DNA of 64,000 nt, from contig NW_027473345.1 in the NCBI RefSeq assembly GCF_050947335.1, positions 496,001-560,000 on the forward strand. Reading direction: 5' to 3'. This document shows positions 1 through 12,840 of this stretch, one piece after another; within the stretch, counting starts at the first letter, position 1, and each line of letters begins with the position of its first letter. The notes beneath the pieces are model-generated. The model was not told the origin of the DNA. It saw only the letters and a program-made list of their open reading frames with translations, and ran no database searches. Made by a program: the position numbers and the translations under genes. The DNA is from Megachile rotundata (lineage: Eukaryota > Arthropoda > Insecta > Hymenoptera > Megachilidae).

Positions 1-1799
1 GATTGTGATTGTATGATTGTGATTGTATGATTGTGATTGTATGATTGTGATTGTATGATTGTCATTGTATGATTGTGATTGTATGATTGTGATTGTAAGA
101 CTGTGATTGTATGATTGTGATTGTATGATTGTGATTGTATGATTGTGATTGCATGATTGTGATTGTGTGATTGTGATTGTACGATTGTGGGTCTATGATT
201 GTAATTGTATGATTGTGTTTGTATAATTGTGATTGTATGATTGTGATTGTATGATTGTGATTGTATGATTGTGATTGTATGATTGTGATTGTATGATTGT
301 GATTGTGTGATTGTGATTGTATGATTGTGATTGTATGATTGTGATTGTATGATTGTGATTGTATGATTGCGATTGTCTGATTGCGATTGTGTGATTGTGA
401 CTGTATGATTGTGATTGTATGATTGTGATTCTATGATTGTGATTGTATGATTGTAATTGTATGAATGTGACTGTATGATTGTGATTGTGTGATTGCGTTT
501 GTATGATTCTAATTGTATGCACGTGAATGTATAATTCTGATTGGATGATTGTGATTGTATGATTGTGATTGTGTGATTGTGATTGTATGATTTTGATTGT
601 ATAATTGTGATTGTATAATTGCGATTGCATGATTGTGATTGTATGATTGTCATTGTACGATTGTGGTTGTATGATTGTGATTGTATGATTGTGATTGTAT
701 GATTGTGATTGTATGATTGTGATTGTATGATTGTGATTGTATGATTGTGATTGTATGATTGTGATTGTATGATTGTGATTGTATGATTGTGATTGTGTGA
801 TTGCGTTTGTATGATTCTAATTGTATGCATGCGAATGTATAATTCTGATTGTATGTTTGTGATAATATGATTGCGATTGTATGATTGTGACTGTATGATT
901 GTGATTGTATGATTGTGATTGTATGATTGTGATTGTATGATTGTGATTGTATGAATATGATTGTATGATTGTGATTGTATGATTGCGATTGTATGATTGT
1001 GATCGTAAGACTGTGATTGTATGATTGTGATTGTATTATTGTGATTGTATGATTGTAATTGTATGATTGTGATTGTATGAATGTAATTGTATGATTGTGA
1101 TTGTATGATTGCGATTGTATGATTGTGATCGTAAGACTGTGATTGTATGATTGTGATTGTATGATTGTGATTATATGATTGTGATTGTATGACTGTGATT
1201 GTATGATTGGGATTGTGTGATTGCGTTTGTATGATTCTAATTGTATGCATGTGAATGTATAATTCTGATTGTATGATTGTGATTGTATGATTGTGATTGT
1301 ATGATTGTGATTGTATGACTGTGATTGTATGATTTTGATTGTGTAATTGTGATTGTATAATTGTGATTGCATGATTGTGATTGTATGATTGTCATTGTAC
1401 GATTGTGGTTGTATGATTGTGATTGTATGATTGTGTTTGTATGATTGTGATTGTATGATTGTGATTGTATGATTGTGATTGTATGATTGTGATTGTATGA
1501 TTGTGATTGTGTGATTGCGTTTGTATGATTCTAATTGTATGCATGCGAATGTATAATTCTGATTGTATGTTTGTGATAATATGATTGCCATTGTGTGATT
1601 GTGACTGTATGATTGTGATTGTTTGATTGTGATTGTATGATTGTGATTGTATGATTGTGATTGTATGAATGTAATTGTATGATTGTGATTGTATGATTGC
1701 GATTGTATGATAGTGATCGTAAGACTGTGATTGTATGATTGTGATTGTATGATTGTGATTGTATGATTGTGATTGCATGATTGTGATTGTATGATTGTC
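1..1799. repeat. Left-end heterogeneous array segment
   Basis: Mixed monomers with S cassettes beginning at 491, 799, 1219 and 1513. The copy at 491 has a private GCACGTG in its third monomer and GATTGGATG after AATTC. The segment contains several repeats of a short motif run with GATCGTAAGACTG (near 1,000, 1,130 and 1,715). No long block elsewhere in the window matches it as closely as the later blocks match each other. No gene or unique sequence is seen. Confidence 0.8.
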
Positions 1800-4060
1800 A
1801 TTGTATGATTGTGATTGTATGATTGTGATTGTGTGATTGTGATTGCATGATTGTGATTGTATGATTGTCATTGTGTGATTGTGATTGTATGATTGTTATT
1901 GTATGATTGTGATTGTATGATTGTAATTGTACGATTGTGATTGTATGATTGTGATTGTATGATTGTGATTGTATGATTGTGATTATATGATTGTGATTCT
2001 ATGATTGTGATTGTAGGATTGTGATTGTATAATTGCGAGTGTCTGATTGCGATTGTGTGATTGTGATTGTATGATTGTGATTCTGTGATTGCGTTTGTAT
2101 GATTCTAATTCTATGCATGTGAATGTATAATTCTGATTGTATGTTTGTGATAATATGATTGCGATTGTATGATTGCGATTGCATGATTGTGATTGTATGA
2201 TTGTTATTGTATGATTGTGATTGTATGATTGTAATTGTACGATTGTGATTGTATGACTGTGATTGTATGATTGTACTTGCGTGATTGTGATTGTATGATT
2301 GTGAATATATAATTGTATTTGAGTGACTGTGATTGCCGGATTGCTATTGTATAATTCTGATTGTATGATAGTGACTGTGTGATTGTGATAGTACGATTGT
2401 GGTTCTATGATTGTGATTGTATGATTGTTATTGTATGATTGTGATTGTATGATTGTGATTGTATGATTGTAATTGTATCATTGTGATTGTATGGTTGTGA
2501 TTGTATGATTGTGATCCTATGATTGTGATTGTAGGATTGTGATAGTACAATTGCGATTGTCTGATTGCGATTGTGTGATTGCGAATGTATGATTGTGATT
2601 GTATGATTGTGATTCTATGATTGTGATTGTATGATTGTGATTGTATGATTGTGATTGAATGATTGTGATTGTATGATTGTGATTGTATGATTGTGACGGT
2701 GTGATTGTGATTGCATGATTGTGATTGCATGATTGTGATTGTATAATGGTGATTGTGTGATTGCGTTTGTATGATGCTAATTGTATGCATGTGAATGTAT
2801 AATTCTGATTGTATGTTTGTGATAATATGATTGCGATTGTATGATTGTGACTGTATGATTGTGATTGTATGATTGTGATTGTATGATTGTGATTGTATGA
2901 TTGTGATTGTATGAATGTGATTGTATGATTGTGATTGTATGATTGCGATTGTATGATTGTGATCGTAAGACTGTGATTGTATGATTGTGATTGTATGATT
3001 GTGATTGTATGATTGTGATTGTATGATTGTGATTGTATGATTGTAATTGTACGATTGTCATTGTATGATTGTGATTGTATGATTGTGATTATATGATTGT
3101 GATTCTATGATTGTGATTGTAGGATTGTGATTGTATAATTGCGAGTGTCTGATTGCGATTGTGTGATTGTGATTGTATGATTGTGATTGTGAGATTGCGT
3201 TTGTATGATTCTAATTCTATGCATGTGAATGTATAATTCTGATTGTATGTTTGTGATAATATGATTGCGATTGTATGATTGCGATTGCATGATTGTGATT
3301 GTATGATTGTTATTGTATGATTGTGATTGTATGATTGTAATTGTACGATTGTGATTGTATGATTGTGATTGTATGATTGTGATTGTATGATTGTGATTGT
3401 ATGATTGTGATTGTATGATTGTGATTGTATAATTGTGATTGTATGATTGTGATTGTGTGATTGCGTTTGTATGATTCTAATTGTATGCATGCGAATGTAT
3501 AATTCTGATTTTATGTTTGTGATAATATGATTGCGATTGTATGATTGTGACTGTATGATTGTGATTGTATGATTGTGATTGTATGATTGTGATTGTATGA
3601 TTGTGATTGTATGAATGTGATTGTATGATTGTGATTGTATGATTGCGATTGTATGATTGTGATCGTAAGACTGTGATTGTATGATTGTGATTGTATGATT
3701 GTGATTGTATGATTGTGATTGTATGATTGTGATTGTATGATTGTGATTGTATGAATGTAATTGTATGATTGTGATTGTATGATTGCGATTGTATGATTGT
3801 GATCGTAAGACTGTGATTGTATGATTGTGATTGTATGATTGTGATTGTATGATTGTGATTGTATGATTGTGATTGTATGATTGTGGTTGTATGATTGTGA
3901 TTGTATGATTGTGATTGTATGATTTTGATTGTATAATTGTGATTGTGTGATAGCGATTGTGTGATTGTGACTGCATGATTGTGATTCTATGATTGTGATT
4001 GTATGATTGTAATTGTACGATTGTGATTGTATGATTCTAGTTGCGTGATTGTGATTGTAT

Positions 4061-4130
4061 GATTGTGAATATATAATTGTATTAGAGTGACAGTTATTGC
4101 CGGATTGCTATTGTAAAATTCTGATTGTAT
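4061..4130. repeat. Degenerate copy of the rare cassette
   Basis: This copy keeps GTGAATATATAATTGTATT and the downstream TTGCCGGATTGCTATTG but has AGAGTGACAGTTATTGCC and GTAAAATTCTG. It carries several private substitutions that no other copy shares. It is preceded by GATTCTAGTTGCG, resembling the B upstream monomer (GATTCTACTTGCG), while keeping the A-type CCGG. It may be close to the common ancestor of A and B, or be an A copy that decayed without homogenisation. Confidence 0.85.
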
Positions 4131-4214
4131 GATAGTGATTGTGTGATTGTGATTGTACGTTTGTGATTTTATGATTGTGACTGTATGATTGTAACTGTAT
4201 GATAGAGATTGTGT

Positions 4215-4234
4215 AAATGTCATTGTGATTGCAT
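4215..4234. other. Register slip of +6 bp (extra half-unit)
   Basis: After the monomer GATAGAGATTGTGT (4201-4214) comes a 20-bp irregular unit made of AAATGT, CATTGT and GATTGCAT, then the normal register resumes at 4235. Length 20 equals one monomer plus one extra hexamer half-unit. It shifts all following monomers by 6 bp relative to base 1. Confidence 0.9.
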
Positions 4235-7200
4235 GATCGTAGTTGTATGATTGTGAATGTATGATTATGATTGCATGTTTGCGATTGTGTGACTGTGAAT
4301 GTATGATTGTGATTGTATGATTGTGATTCTATGATTGTGATTGTATGATTGTTATTGTATGAATGTGATTGTATGATTGTGATCGTATGATTGTTATTGT
4401 GTGATTGCGTTTGTATGATTCTAATTGTATGCATGTGAATGTATAATTCTGATTGTATGTTTGTGATAATATGATTGCGATTGTATGATTGAGACTGTAT
4501 GATTGTGATTGTATGATTGTTATTGTATGATTGTGATTGTATGATTGTGATTCTATGATTGTGATTGTATCATTGTGATTGTATGATTGTGGTTGTATGA
4601 TTGTGATTGTATGATTGTGATTGTATGATTGTGATTTTATGATTGTGATTGTATGATTGTGATTGCATGATTGTGATTGTATGATTGTCATTGTATGATT
4701 GTGATTGTATGATTGTTATTGTATGATTGTGATTGTATGATTGTAATTGTACGATTGTGATTGTATGATTGTGATTGTATGATTGTGATTATATGATTGT
4801 GATTCTATGATTGTGATTGTAGGATTGTGATTGTATAATTGCGAGTGTCTGATTGCGATTGTGTGATTGTGATTGTATGATTGTGATTGTGTGATTGTGA
4901 TTGCATGATTGTGATTGTATGATTGTCATTGTATGATTGTGATTGTACGATTGTTATTGTATGATTGTGATTGTATGATTGTAATTGTACGATTGTGATT
5001 GTATGATTGTGATTGTATGATTGTGATTGTATGATTGTGATTATATGATTGTGATTCTATGATTGTGATTGTAGGATTGTGATTGTATAATTGCGAGTGT
5101 CTGATTGCGATTGTGTGATTGTGATTGTATGATTGTGATTCTGTGATTGCGTTTGTATGATTCTAATTCTATGCATGTGAATGTATAATTCTGATTGTAT
5201 GTTTGTGATAATATGATTGCGATTGTATGATTGCGATTGCATGATTGTGATTGTATGATTGTTATTGTATGATTGTGATTGTATGATTGTAATTGTACGA
5301 TTGTGATTGTATGACTGTGATTGTATGATTGTACTTGCGTGATTGTGATTGTATGATTGTGAATATATAATTGTATTTGAGTGACTGTGATTGCCGGATT
5401 GCTATTGTATAATTCTGATTGTATGATAGTGACTGTGTGATTGTGATAGTACGATTGTGGTTCTATGATTGTGATTGTATGATTGTTATTGTATGATTGT
5501 GATTGTATGATTGTGATTGTATGATTGTAATTGTATCATTGTGATTGTATGGTTGTGATTGTATGATTGTGATCCTATGATTGTGATTGTAGGATTGTGA
5601 TAGTACAATTGCGATTGTCTGATTGCGATTGTGTGATTGCGAATGTATGATTGTTATTGTATGATTGTGATTCTATGATTGTGATTGTATGATTGTGATT
5701 GTATGATTGTGATTGAATGATTGTGATTGTATGATTGTGATTGTATGATTGTGACGGTGTGATTGTGATTGCATGATTGTGATTGCATGATTGTGATTGT
5801 ATAATGGTGATTGTGTGATTGCGTTTGTATGATGCTAATTGTATGCATGTGAATGTATAATTCTGATTGCATGTTTGTGATAATATGATTGCGATTGTAG
5901 GATTGTGATTGTATGATTGTGATTGTAAGATTGTAATTGTATGATTGTGATTGTATGATTGTGATTGTATGATTGCGATTGTCTGATTGCGCTTGTATGA
6001 TTGTGATTGTATGATTGTGATTGTGTGATAGCGTTTGTATGATTCTAATTGTATGCATGCGAATGTCTAATTCTGATTGTATGTTTGTGATAATATGATT
6101 GCGATTGTATGATTCAGATTGTATGATTGTGATTGTATGATTGTGATTGTATGATTGTGATTGTACCATTGTGATTGTTTGATTGTGATTGTATGATTGT
6201 GATTGTATGATTGTGATTGTATGATTGTGATTGTATGATTGTGATTGTATGATTGTGATTGTATGATTGTGATTGTATGATTGTGATTGTATGATTGTGA
6301 TTTTATGATTGCGATTGTCTGATTGCGATTGTGTGATTGTGACTGTATGATTGTGATTGTATGATTGTGATTCTATGATTGTGATTGTATGATTGTAATT
6401 ATATGAATGTGATTGTATGATTGTGATTGTATGATTGTGATTGTGTGATTGCGTTTGTATGATTCTAATTGTATGCATGTGAATGTATAATTCTGATTGT
6501 ATGATTGTGATTGTATGATTGTGATTGTGTGATTGTGATTGTATGATTGTGATTGTATGATTGTGATTGTATGATTGTGATTGTATGATTGTGATTGTAT
6601 AATTGTGATTGTATAATTGTGATTGCATGATTGTGATTGTATGATTGTCATTGTACGATTGTGGTTGTACGATTGTGATTGTATGATTGTGATTGTATGA
6701 TTGTGATTGTATGATTGTGATTGTATGATTGTGATTGTATGATTGTGATTGTATGATTGTGATTGTATGATTGTGATTGTATGATTGTGATTGTGTGATG
6801 GCGTTTGTATGATTCTAATTGTATGCATGCGAATGTATAATTCTGATTGTATATTTGTGATAATATGATTGCGATTGTGTGATTGTGACTGTATGATTGT
6901 GATTGTTTGATTGTGATTGTATGATTGTGATTGTATGATTGTGATTGTATGAATGTGATTGTATGATTGTGATTGTATGATTGCGATTGTATGATTGTGA
7001 TCGTAAAACTGTGATTGTATGATTGTGATTGTATGATTGTGATTGTATGATTGTGATTGCATTATTGTGATTGTGTGATTGTGATTGTACGATTGTGGTT
7101 CTATGATTGTAATTGTATGATTGTGTTTGTATAATTGTGATTGTATGATTGTGATTGTATGATTGTGACTGTATGATTGTGATTGTACGATTGTGATTGT

Positions 7201-7272
7201 ACGATTGTGATTGTACGATTGTGATTTTATGATTGTGACTGTATGATTGTAACTGTATGATAGAGATTGTGT

Positions 7273-7292
7273 AAATGCGATTGTGATTGCAT
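7273..7292. other. Register slip of +6 bp, duplicated copy
   Basis: This is the same 20-bp irregular unit as at 4,215, exactly 3,058 bp further on, again after GATAGAGATTGTGT and before GATCGTAATTG. It differs from the first copy by a CG in place of TC. The shared position and flanks show that the slip happened once and was then copied. Confidence 0.9.
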
Positions 7293-7530
7293 GATCGTAA
7301 TTGTATGATTGTGAATGTATGATTATGATTGCATGTTTGCGATTGTGTGACTGTGAATGTATGATTGTGATTGTATGATTGTGATTCTATGATTGTGATT
7401 GTATGATTGTTATTGTATGAATGTGATTGTATGATTGTGATCGTATGATTGTGATTGTGTGATTGCGTTTGTATGATTCTAATTGTATGCATGTGAATGT
7501 ATAATTCTGATTGTATGTTTGTGATAATAT

Positions 7531-7543
7531 GATGCGATTGTAT
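7531..7543. other. 13-bp monomer (one T lost)
   Basis: The monomer after GTTTGTGATAATAT reads GATGCGATTGTAT, one T short of GATTGCGATTGTAT seen in the same place of other S cassettes. It moves the register by -1 and is the only single-base deletion I found. Confidence 0.9.
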
Positions 7544-8349
7544 GATTGAGACTGTATGATTGTGATTGTATGATTGTGATTCTATGATTGTGATTGTATC
7601 ATTGTGATTGTATGATTGTGGTTGTATGATTGTGATTGTATGACTGTGATTGTATGATTGTGATTGTATGATTGTGATTGCATGATTGTGATTGTATGAT
7701 TGTCATTGTATGATTGTGGTTGTATGATTGTGATTGTATGATTGTGATTGTATGATTGTGACTGTAGGATTATGATTCTATGATTGTGATTGTATGATTG
7801 TGATTGTATGATTGTGATTGTGTGATGGCGTTTGTATGATTCTAATTGTATGCATGCGAATGTATAATTCTAATTGTATATTTGTGATAATATGATTGCG
7901 ATTGTGTGATTGTGACTGTATGATTGTGATTGTTTGATTGTGATTGTATGATTGTGATCGTATGATTGTGATTGTGTGATTGCGTTTGTATGATTCTAAT
8001 TGTATGCATGTGAATGTATAATTCTGATTGTATGTTTGTGATAATATGATAGCGATTGTATGATTGAGACTGTATGATTGTGATTGTATGATTGTTATTG
8101 TATGATTGTGATTGTATGATTGTGATTCTATGATTGTGATTGTATCATTGTGATTGTATGATTGTGGTTGTATGATTGTGATTGTATGATTGTGATTGTA
8201 TGATTGTGATTTTATGATTGTGATTGTATGATTGTGATTGCATGATTGTGATTGTATGATAGTCATTGTACGATTGTGATTGTATGATTGTTATTGTATG
8301 ATTGTGATTGTATGATTGTAATTGTACGATTGTGATTGTATGATTGTGA

Positions 8350-11300
8350 TTGTATGATTGTGATTATATGATTGTGATTCTATGATTGTGATTGTAGGAT
8401 TGTGATTGTATAATTGCGAGTGTCTGATTGCGATTGTGTGATTGTGATTGTATGATTGTGATTGTGTGATTGCGTTTGTATGATTCTAATTCTATGCATG
8501 TGAATGTATAATTCTAATTGTATGTTCGTGATAATATGATTGCGATTGTAGGATTGTGATTGTATGATTGTGACTGTAAGATTGTAATTGTATGATTGTG
8601 ATTGTATGATTGTGATTGTATGATTGCGATTGTCTGATTGCGATTGTGTGATTGCGAATGTATGATTGTGATTTTATGATTGTGATTGTATGATTGTGAT
8701 TGTATGATTGTGATTGTGTGATGGCGTTTGTATGATTCTAATTGTATGCATGCGAATGTATAATTCTGATTGTATATTTTTTATAATATGATTGCGATTG
8801 TGTGATTGTGACTGTATGATTGTGATTGTTTGATTGTGATTGTATGATTGTGATTGTATGATTGTGATTGTATGATTGTGATTGTATGATTGTGATTGTA
8901 TGATTGTGATCGTATCATTGTGATTGTATGATTGTGGTTGTATGATTGTGATTGTATGATTGTGATTGTATGATTGTGATTGTATGATTGTGATTGTATG
9001 ATTGTGATTGCATGATTGTGATTGTATGATTGTCATTGTATGATTGTGGTTGTATGATTGTGATTGTATGATTGTGATTGTATGATTGTGACTGTAGGAT
9101 TATGGTTCTATGGTTGTGATTGTATGATTGTGATTGTGTGATTGCGTTTGTATGATTCTAATTGTATGCATGTGCATGTATAATTCTGATTGTATGATTG
9201 TGATTGTATGATTGTGATTGTGTGATTGTGATTGTATGATTGTGATTGTATGATTGTGATTGTATGACTGTGATTGTATGATTGTGATTGTATAATTGTG
9301 ATTGTATAATTGTGATTGCATGATTGTGATTGTATGATTGTCATTGTACGATTGTGGTTGTATGATTGTGATTGTATGATTGTGATTGTATGATTGTGAT
9401 TGTATGATTCTGATTGTATGATTGTGATGGTGTGATTGTGATTGCATGATTGTGATTGCATGATTATGATTGTATAATGGTGATTGTGTGATTGCGTTTG
9501 TATGATGCTAATTGTATGCATGTGAATGTATAATTCTGATTGTATGTTTGTGATAATATGATTGCGATTGTAGGATTGTGATTGTATGATTGTGATTGTA
9601 AGATTGTAATTGTATGATTGTGATTGCATGATTTTGATTGTATGATTGCGATTGTCTGATTGCGATTGTGTGATTGTGAATGTATGATTGTGATTCTATG
9701 ATTGTGGTTGTATGATTGTGATTGTATGATTGTGATTGTATGATTGTGACTGTAGGATTATGATTCTATGATTGTGATTGTATGATTGTGATTGTATGAT
9801 TGTGAATGTATGATTGTGATTGTATGATTGTGATTGTATGATTGTGATTATATGATTGTGATTCTATGATTGTGATTGTAGGATTGTGATTGTATAATTG
9901 CGAGTGTCTGATTGCGATTGTGTGATTGTGATTGTATGATTGTGATTGTGTGATTGCGTTTGTATGATTCTAATTCTATGCATGTGAATGTATAATTCTG
10001 ATTGTATGTTTGTGATAATATGATTGCGATTGTATGATTGCGATTGTATGATTGCGATTGCATGATTGTGATTGTATGATTGTTATTGTATGATTGTGAT
10101 TGTATGATTGTAATTGTACGATTGTGATTGTATGATTGTGATTGTATGATTGTACTTGCGTGATTGTGATTGTATCATTGTGAATATATAATTGTATTTG
10201 AGTGACTGTGATTGCCGGATTGCTATAATTCTGATTGTATGATAGTGACTGTATGATTGTGATTGTACGATTGTGGTTCTATGATTGTGATTGTATGATT
10301 GTTATTGTATGACTGTGATTGTATGATTGTGATTGTGTGATTGTGATTGTATCATTGTGATTGTATGATTGTGATTGTATGATTGTGATCCTATGATTGT
10401 GATTGTAGGATTGTGATAGTACAATTGCGATTGTCTGATTGCGATTGTGTGATTGCGAATGTATGATTGTGATTGTATGATTGTGATTCTATGATTGTGA
10501 TTGTATGATTGTGATTGTATGATTGTGATTGTATGATTGTGATTGTATGATTGTGATTGTATGATAGTGATGGTGTGATTGTGATTGCATGATTGTGATT
10601 GTATGATTGTGATTGTATGATTGTGATTGTATGATTTTGATTGTATAATTCTGATTGTGTGATAGTGATTGTGTGATTGTGACTGCATGGTTGTGATTCT
10701 ATGATTGTGATTGTATGATTGTAATTGTACGATTATGATTGTATGATTGTGATTGTATGATTCTACTTGCGTGATTGTGATTGTATGATTGTGAATATAT
10801 AATTGTATTTGAGTTACTGTGATTGCCAGATTGCTATTGTATAATTCTGATTGTATGATAGTGATTGTGTGATTTTGATTGTACGATTGTGGTTCTATGA
10901 TTGTGATTGTATGATTGTGATTGTATGATTGTGATTTTATGATTGTGATTGTATGATTGTGATTGTATGATTGTCATAGTATGATTGTGATTGTATGATT
11001 GTGATTGTATGATTGTGATTGTATGACTGTGATTGTATGATTGTGATTGTATGATTGTGATCGTAAGACTGTGATTGTATGATTGTGATTGTATGATTGT
11101 GATTGTATGATTGTGATTGCATGATTGTGATTGTGTGATTGTGATTGTATGATTGTGGTTCTATGATTGTAATTGTATGATTGTGTTTGTATAATTGTGA
11201 TTGTATGATTGTGATTGTATGATTGTGATTGTATGATTGTGATTGTATGATTGTGATTGTATGATTGTGACTGTATGATTGTGATTGTATGATTGTGACT

Positions 11301-12840
11301 GTGTGATAGTGATTGTGTGATTGCGTTTGTATGATTCTAATTGTATGCATGTGAATGTATAATTCTGATTGTATGATTGTGATAATATGAATGCGATTGT
11401 ATGATTGTGACTGTATGATTGTGATTGTATGATTGTGATTGTATGATTGTGTTTATATGATTGCGATTGTATGATTATGATTGTGTGAATGTGATTGTAT
11501 GATTGTGATTGTATGATTGTGATTATATGATTGTGATTGTATGACTGTGATTGTATGATTGTGATTGTATGATTGTGATTGCATGATTGTTATTGTATGA
11601 TTGTGATTGTATAATTGTGATTGTATGATTGTGATTGTATCATTGTGATTGTATGATTGTGATTGTATCATTGTGATTGTATGATTGTGATTGTATGATT
11701 GTGATTCTATGATTGTGATTGTAGGATTGTGATTGTACAATTGCGATTGTCTGATTGCGATTGTGTGATTGTGATTGTATGATTGTGTTTGTGCGATTGC
11801 GTTTGTATGATTCTAATTGTATGCATGTGAATGTATAATTCTGATTGTATATTTGTGATAATATGATTGCGATTGTATGATTGCGATTGTATGATTGCGA
11901 TTGTATGATTGTTATTGTATGATTGTGATTGTAGGATTGTGATTGTATGATTGTGATTGTATGATTGTGATTGTATGATTGTGATTGTATGATTGTAATG
12001 GTGTGATTGTGATTGCATGATTGTGATTGCATGATTGTGATTGTATGATGGTGATTGTGTGATTGCGTTTGTATGATGCTAATTGTATGCATGTGAATGT
12101 ATAATTCTGATTGTATGTTTGTGATAATGTGATTGCGATTGTAGGATTGTGATTGTATGGTTGTGATTGTAAGATTGTAATTGTATGATTGTGATTGTAT
12201 TATTTTGATTGTATAATTGTGATTGTATGAATGTAATTGTATGATTGTGATTGTATGATTGCGATTGTATGATTGTGATTGTATGACTGTGATTGTATGA
12301 TTGTGATCGTAAGACTGTGATTGTATGATTGTGATTGTATGATTGTGATTGTATGATTGTGATTGTATGATTGTGATTGTATGATTGTGATTGTATGATT
12401 GTGATTGTATGATTGTGATTGTATGATTTTGATTGTATAATTCTGATTGTGTGATAGTGATTGTGTGATTGTGACTGCATGGTTGTGATTCTATGATTGT
12501 GATTCTTTGATTGTAATTGTACGATTATGATTGTATGATTGTGATTGTATGATTCTACTTGCGTGATTGTGATTGTATGATTGTGAATATATAATTGTAT
12601 TTGAGTTACTGTGATTGCCAGATTGCTATTGTATAATTCTGATTGTATGATAGTGATTGTGTGATTTTGATTGTACGATTGTGGTTCTATGATTGTGATT
12701 GTATGATTGTGATTGTATGATTGTGATTGTATGATTGTGATTGTATGATTGTGATTGTATGATTGTGATTGTATGATTGTGATTGTATGATTGTCATTGT
12801 ATTATTGTGATTGTATGATTGTGATTGTATGATTGTGATT
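8350..12840. repeat. Block M, copy 1
   Basis: A block of about 4.5 kb recurring at 19,740-24,275 (offset 11,391, then 11,396 after a 5-bp deletion in this copy) and at 38,193 onward (offset 29,843, then 29,848). Part of it also recurs near 29.7-30.9 kb, at 48.5-50.5 kb and 53.2-55.3 kb, and at 61.9 kb to the window end. It contains A core 10176 and B cores 10787 and 12579. It carries the variant GCATGTGCATG near 9,170, shared with the copies near 30,260 and 39,010 but not with 20.5 kb. Confidence 0.88.
10218..10226. other. 9-bp monomer remnant (5-bp deletion)
   Basis: Inside the A cassette at 10176 the monomer GATTGCTATTGTAT is shortened to GATTGCTAT. All other A and B copies have the full 14 bp. 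The loss shifts the register by -5 and explains why the offset to M2 changes from 11,391 to 11,396 at this point. It is private to this copy. Confidence 0.92.

Larger units (their letters stand above)
1800..4857. repeat. Old 3,058-bp duplication, first copy
   Basis: Two stretches of this segment match the next one at an offset of exactly 3,058 bp. About 1,800-2,850 matches 4,858-5,908, including the private variant GTGATAGTACGATTGTGG at 2,390/5,448. About 4,163-4,500 matches 7,221-7,558, including GATAGAGATTG and the same 6-bp slip. The middle part no longer aligns at this offset, so later rearrangements broke up an original tandem duplication. It contains A core 2297 and the degenerate core 4061. 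Confidence 0.75.
4858..8349. repeat. Old 3,058-bp duplication, second copy, and flank
   Basis: Partner of 1,800-4,857 as described there. It carries A core 5355 and many S cassettes (for example 5146 and 5817). The second copy has lost 28 bp relative to the first after 7,570, where two monomers including GTTATTG are missing. From about 7,700 the sequence becomes similar to the left part of block M, which begins at about 8,350. No gene seen. Confidence 0.7.

Noticed and set aside
841..848. TATAAT-like words in GTATAATTCTG as promoters
   Set aside because: They are part of the S and A/B cassettes, repeated many times, have no partner element or downstream gene, and the sequence does not look bacterial.
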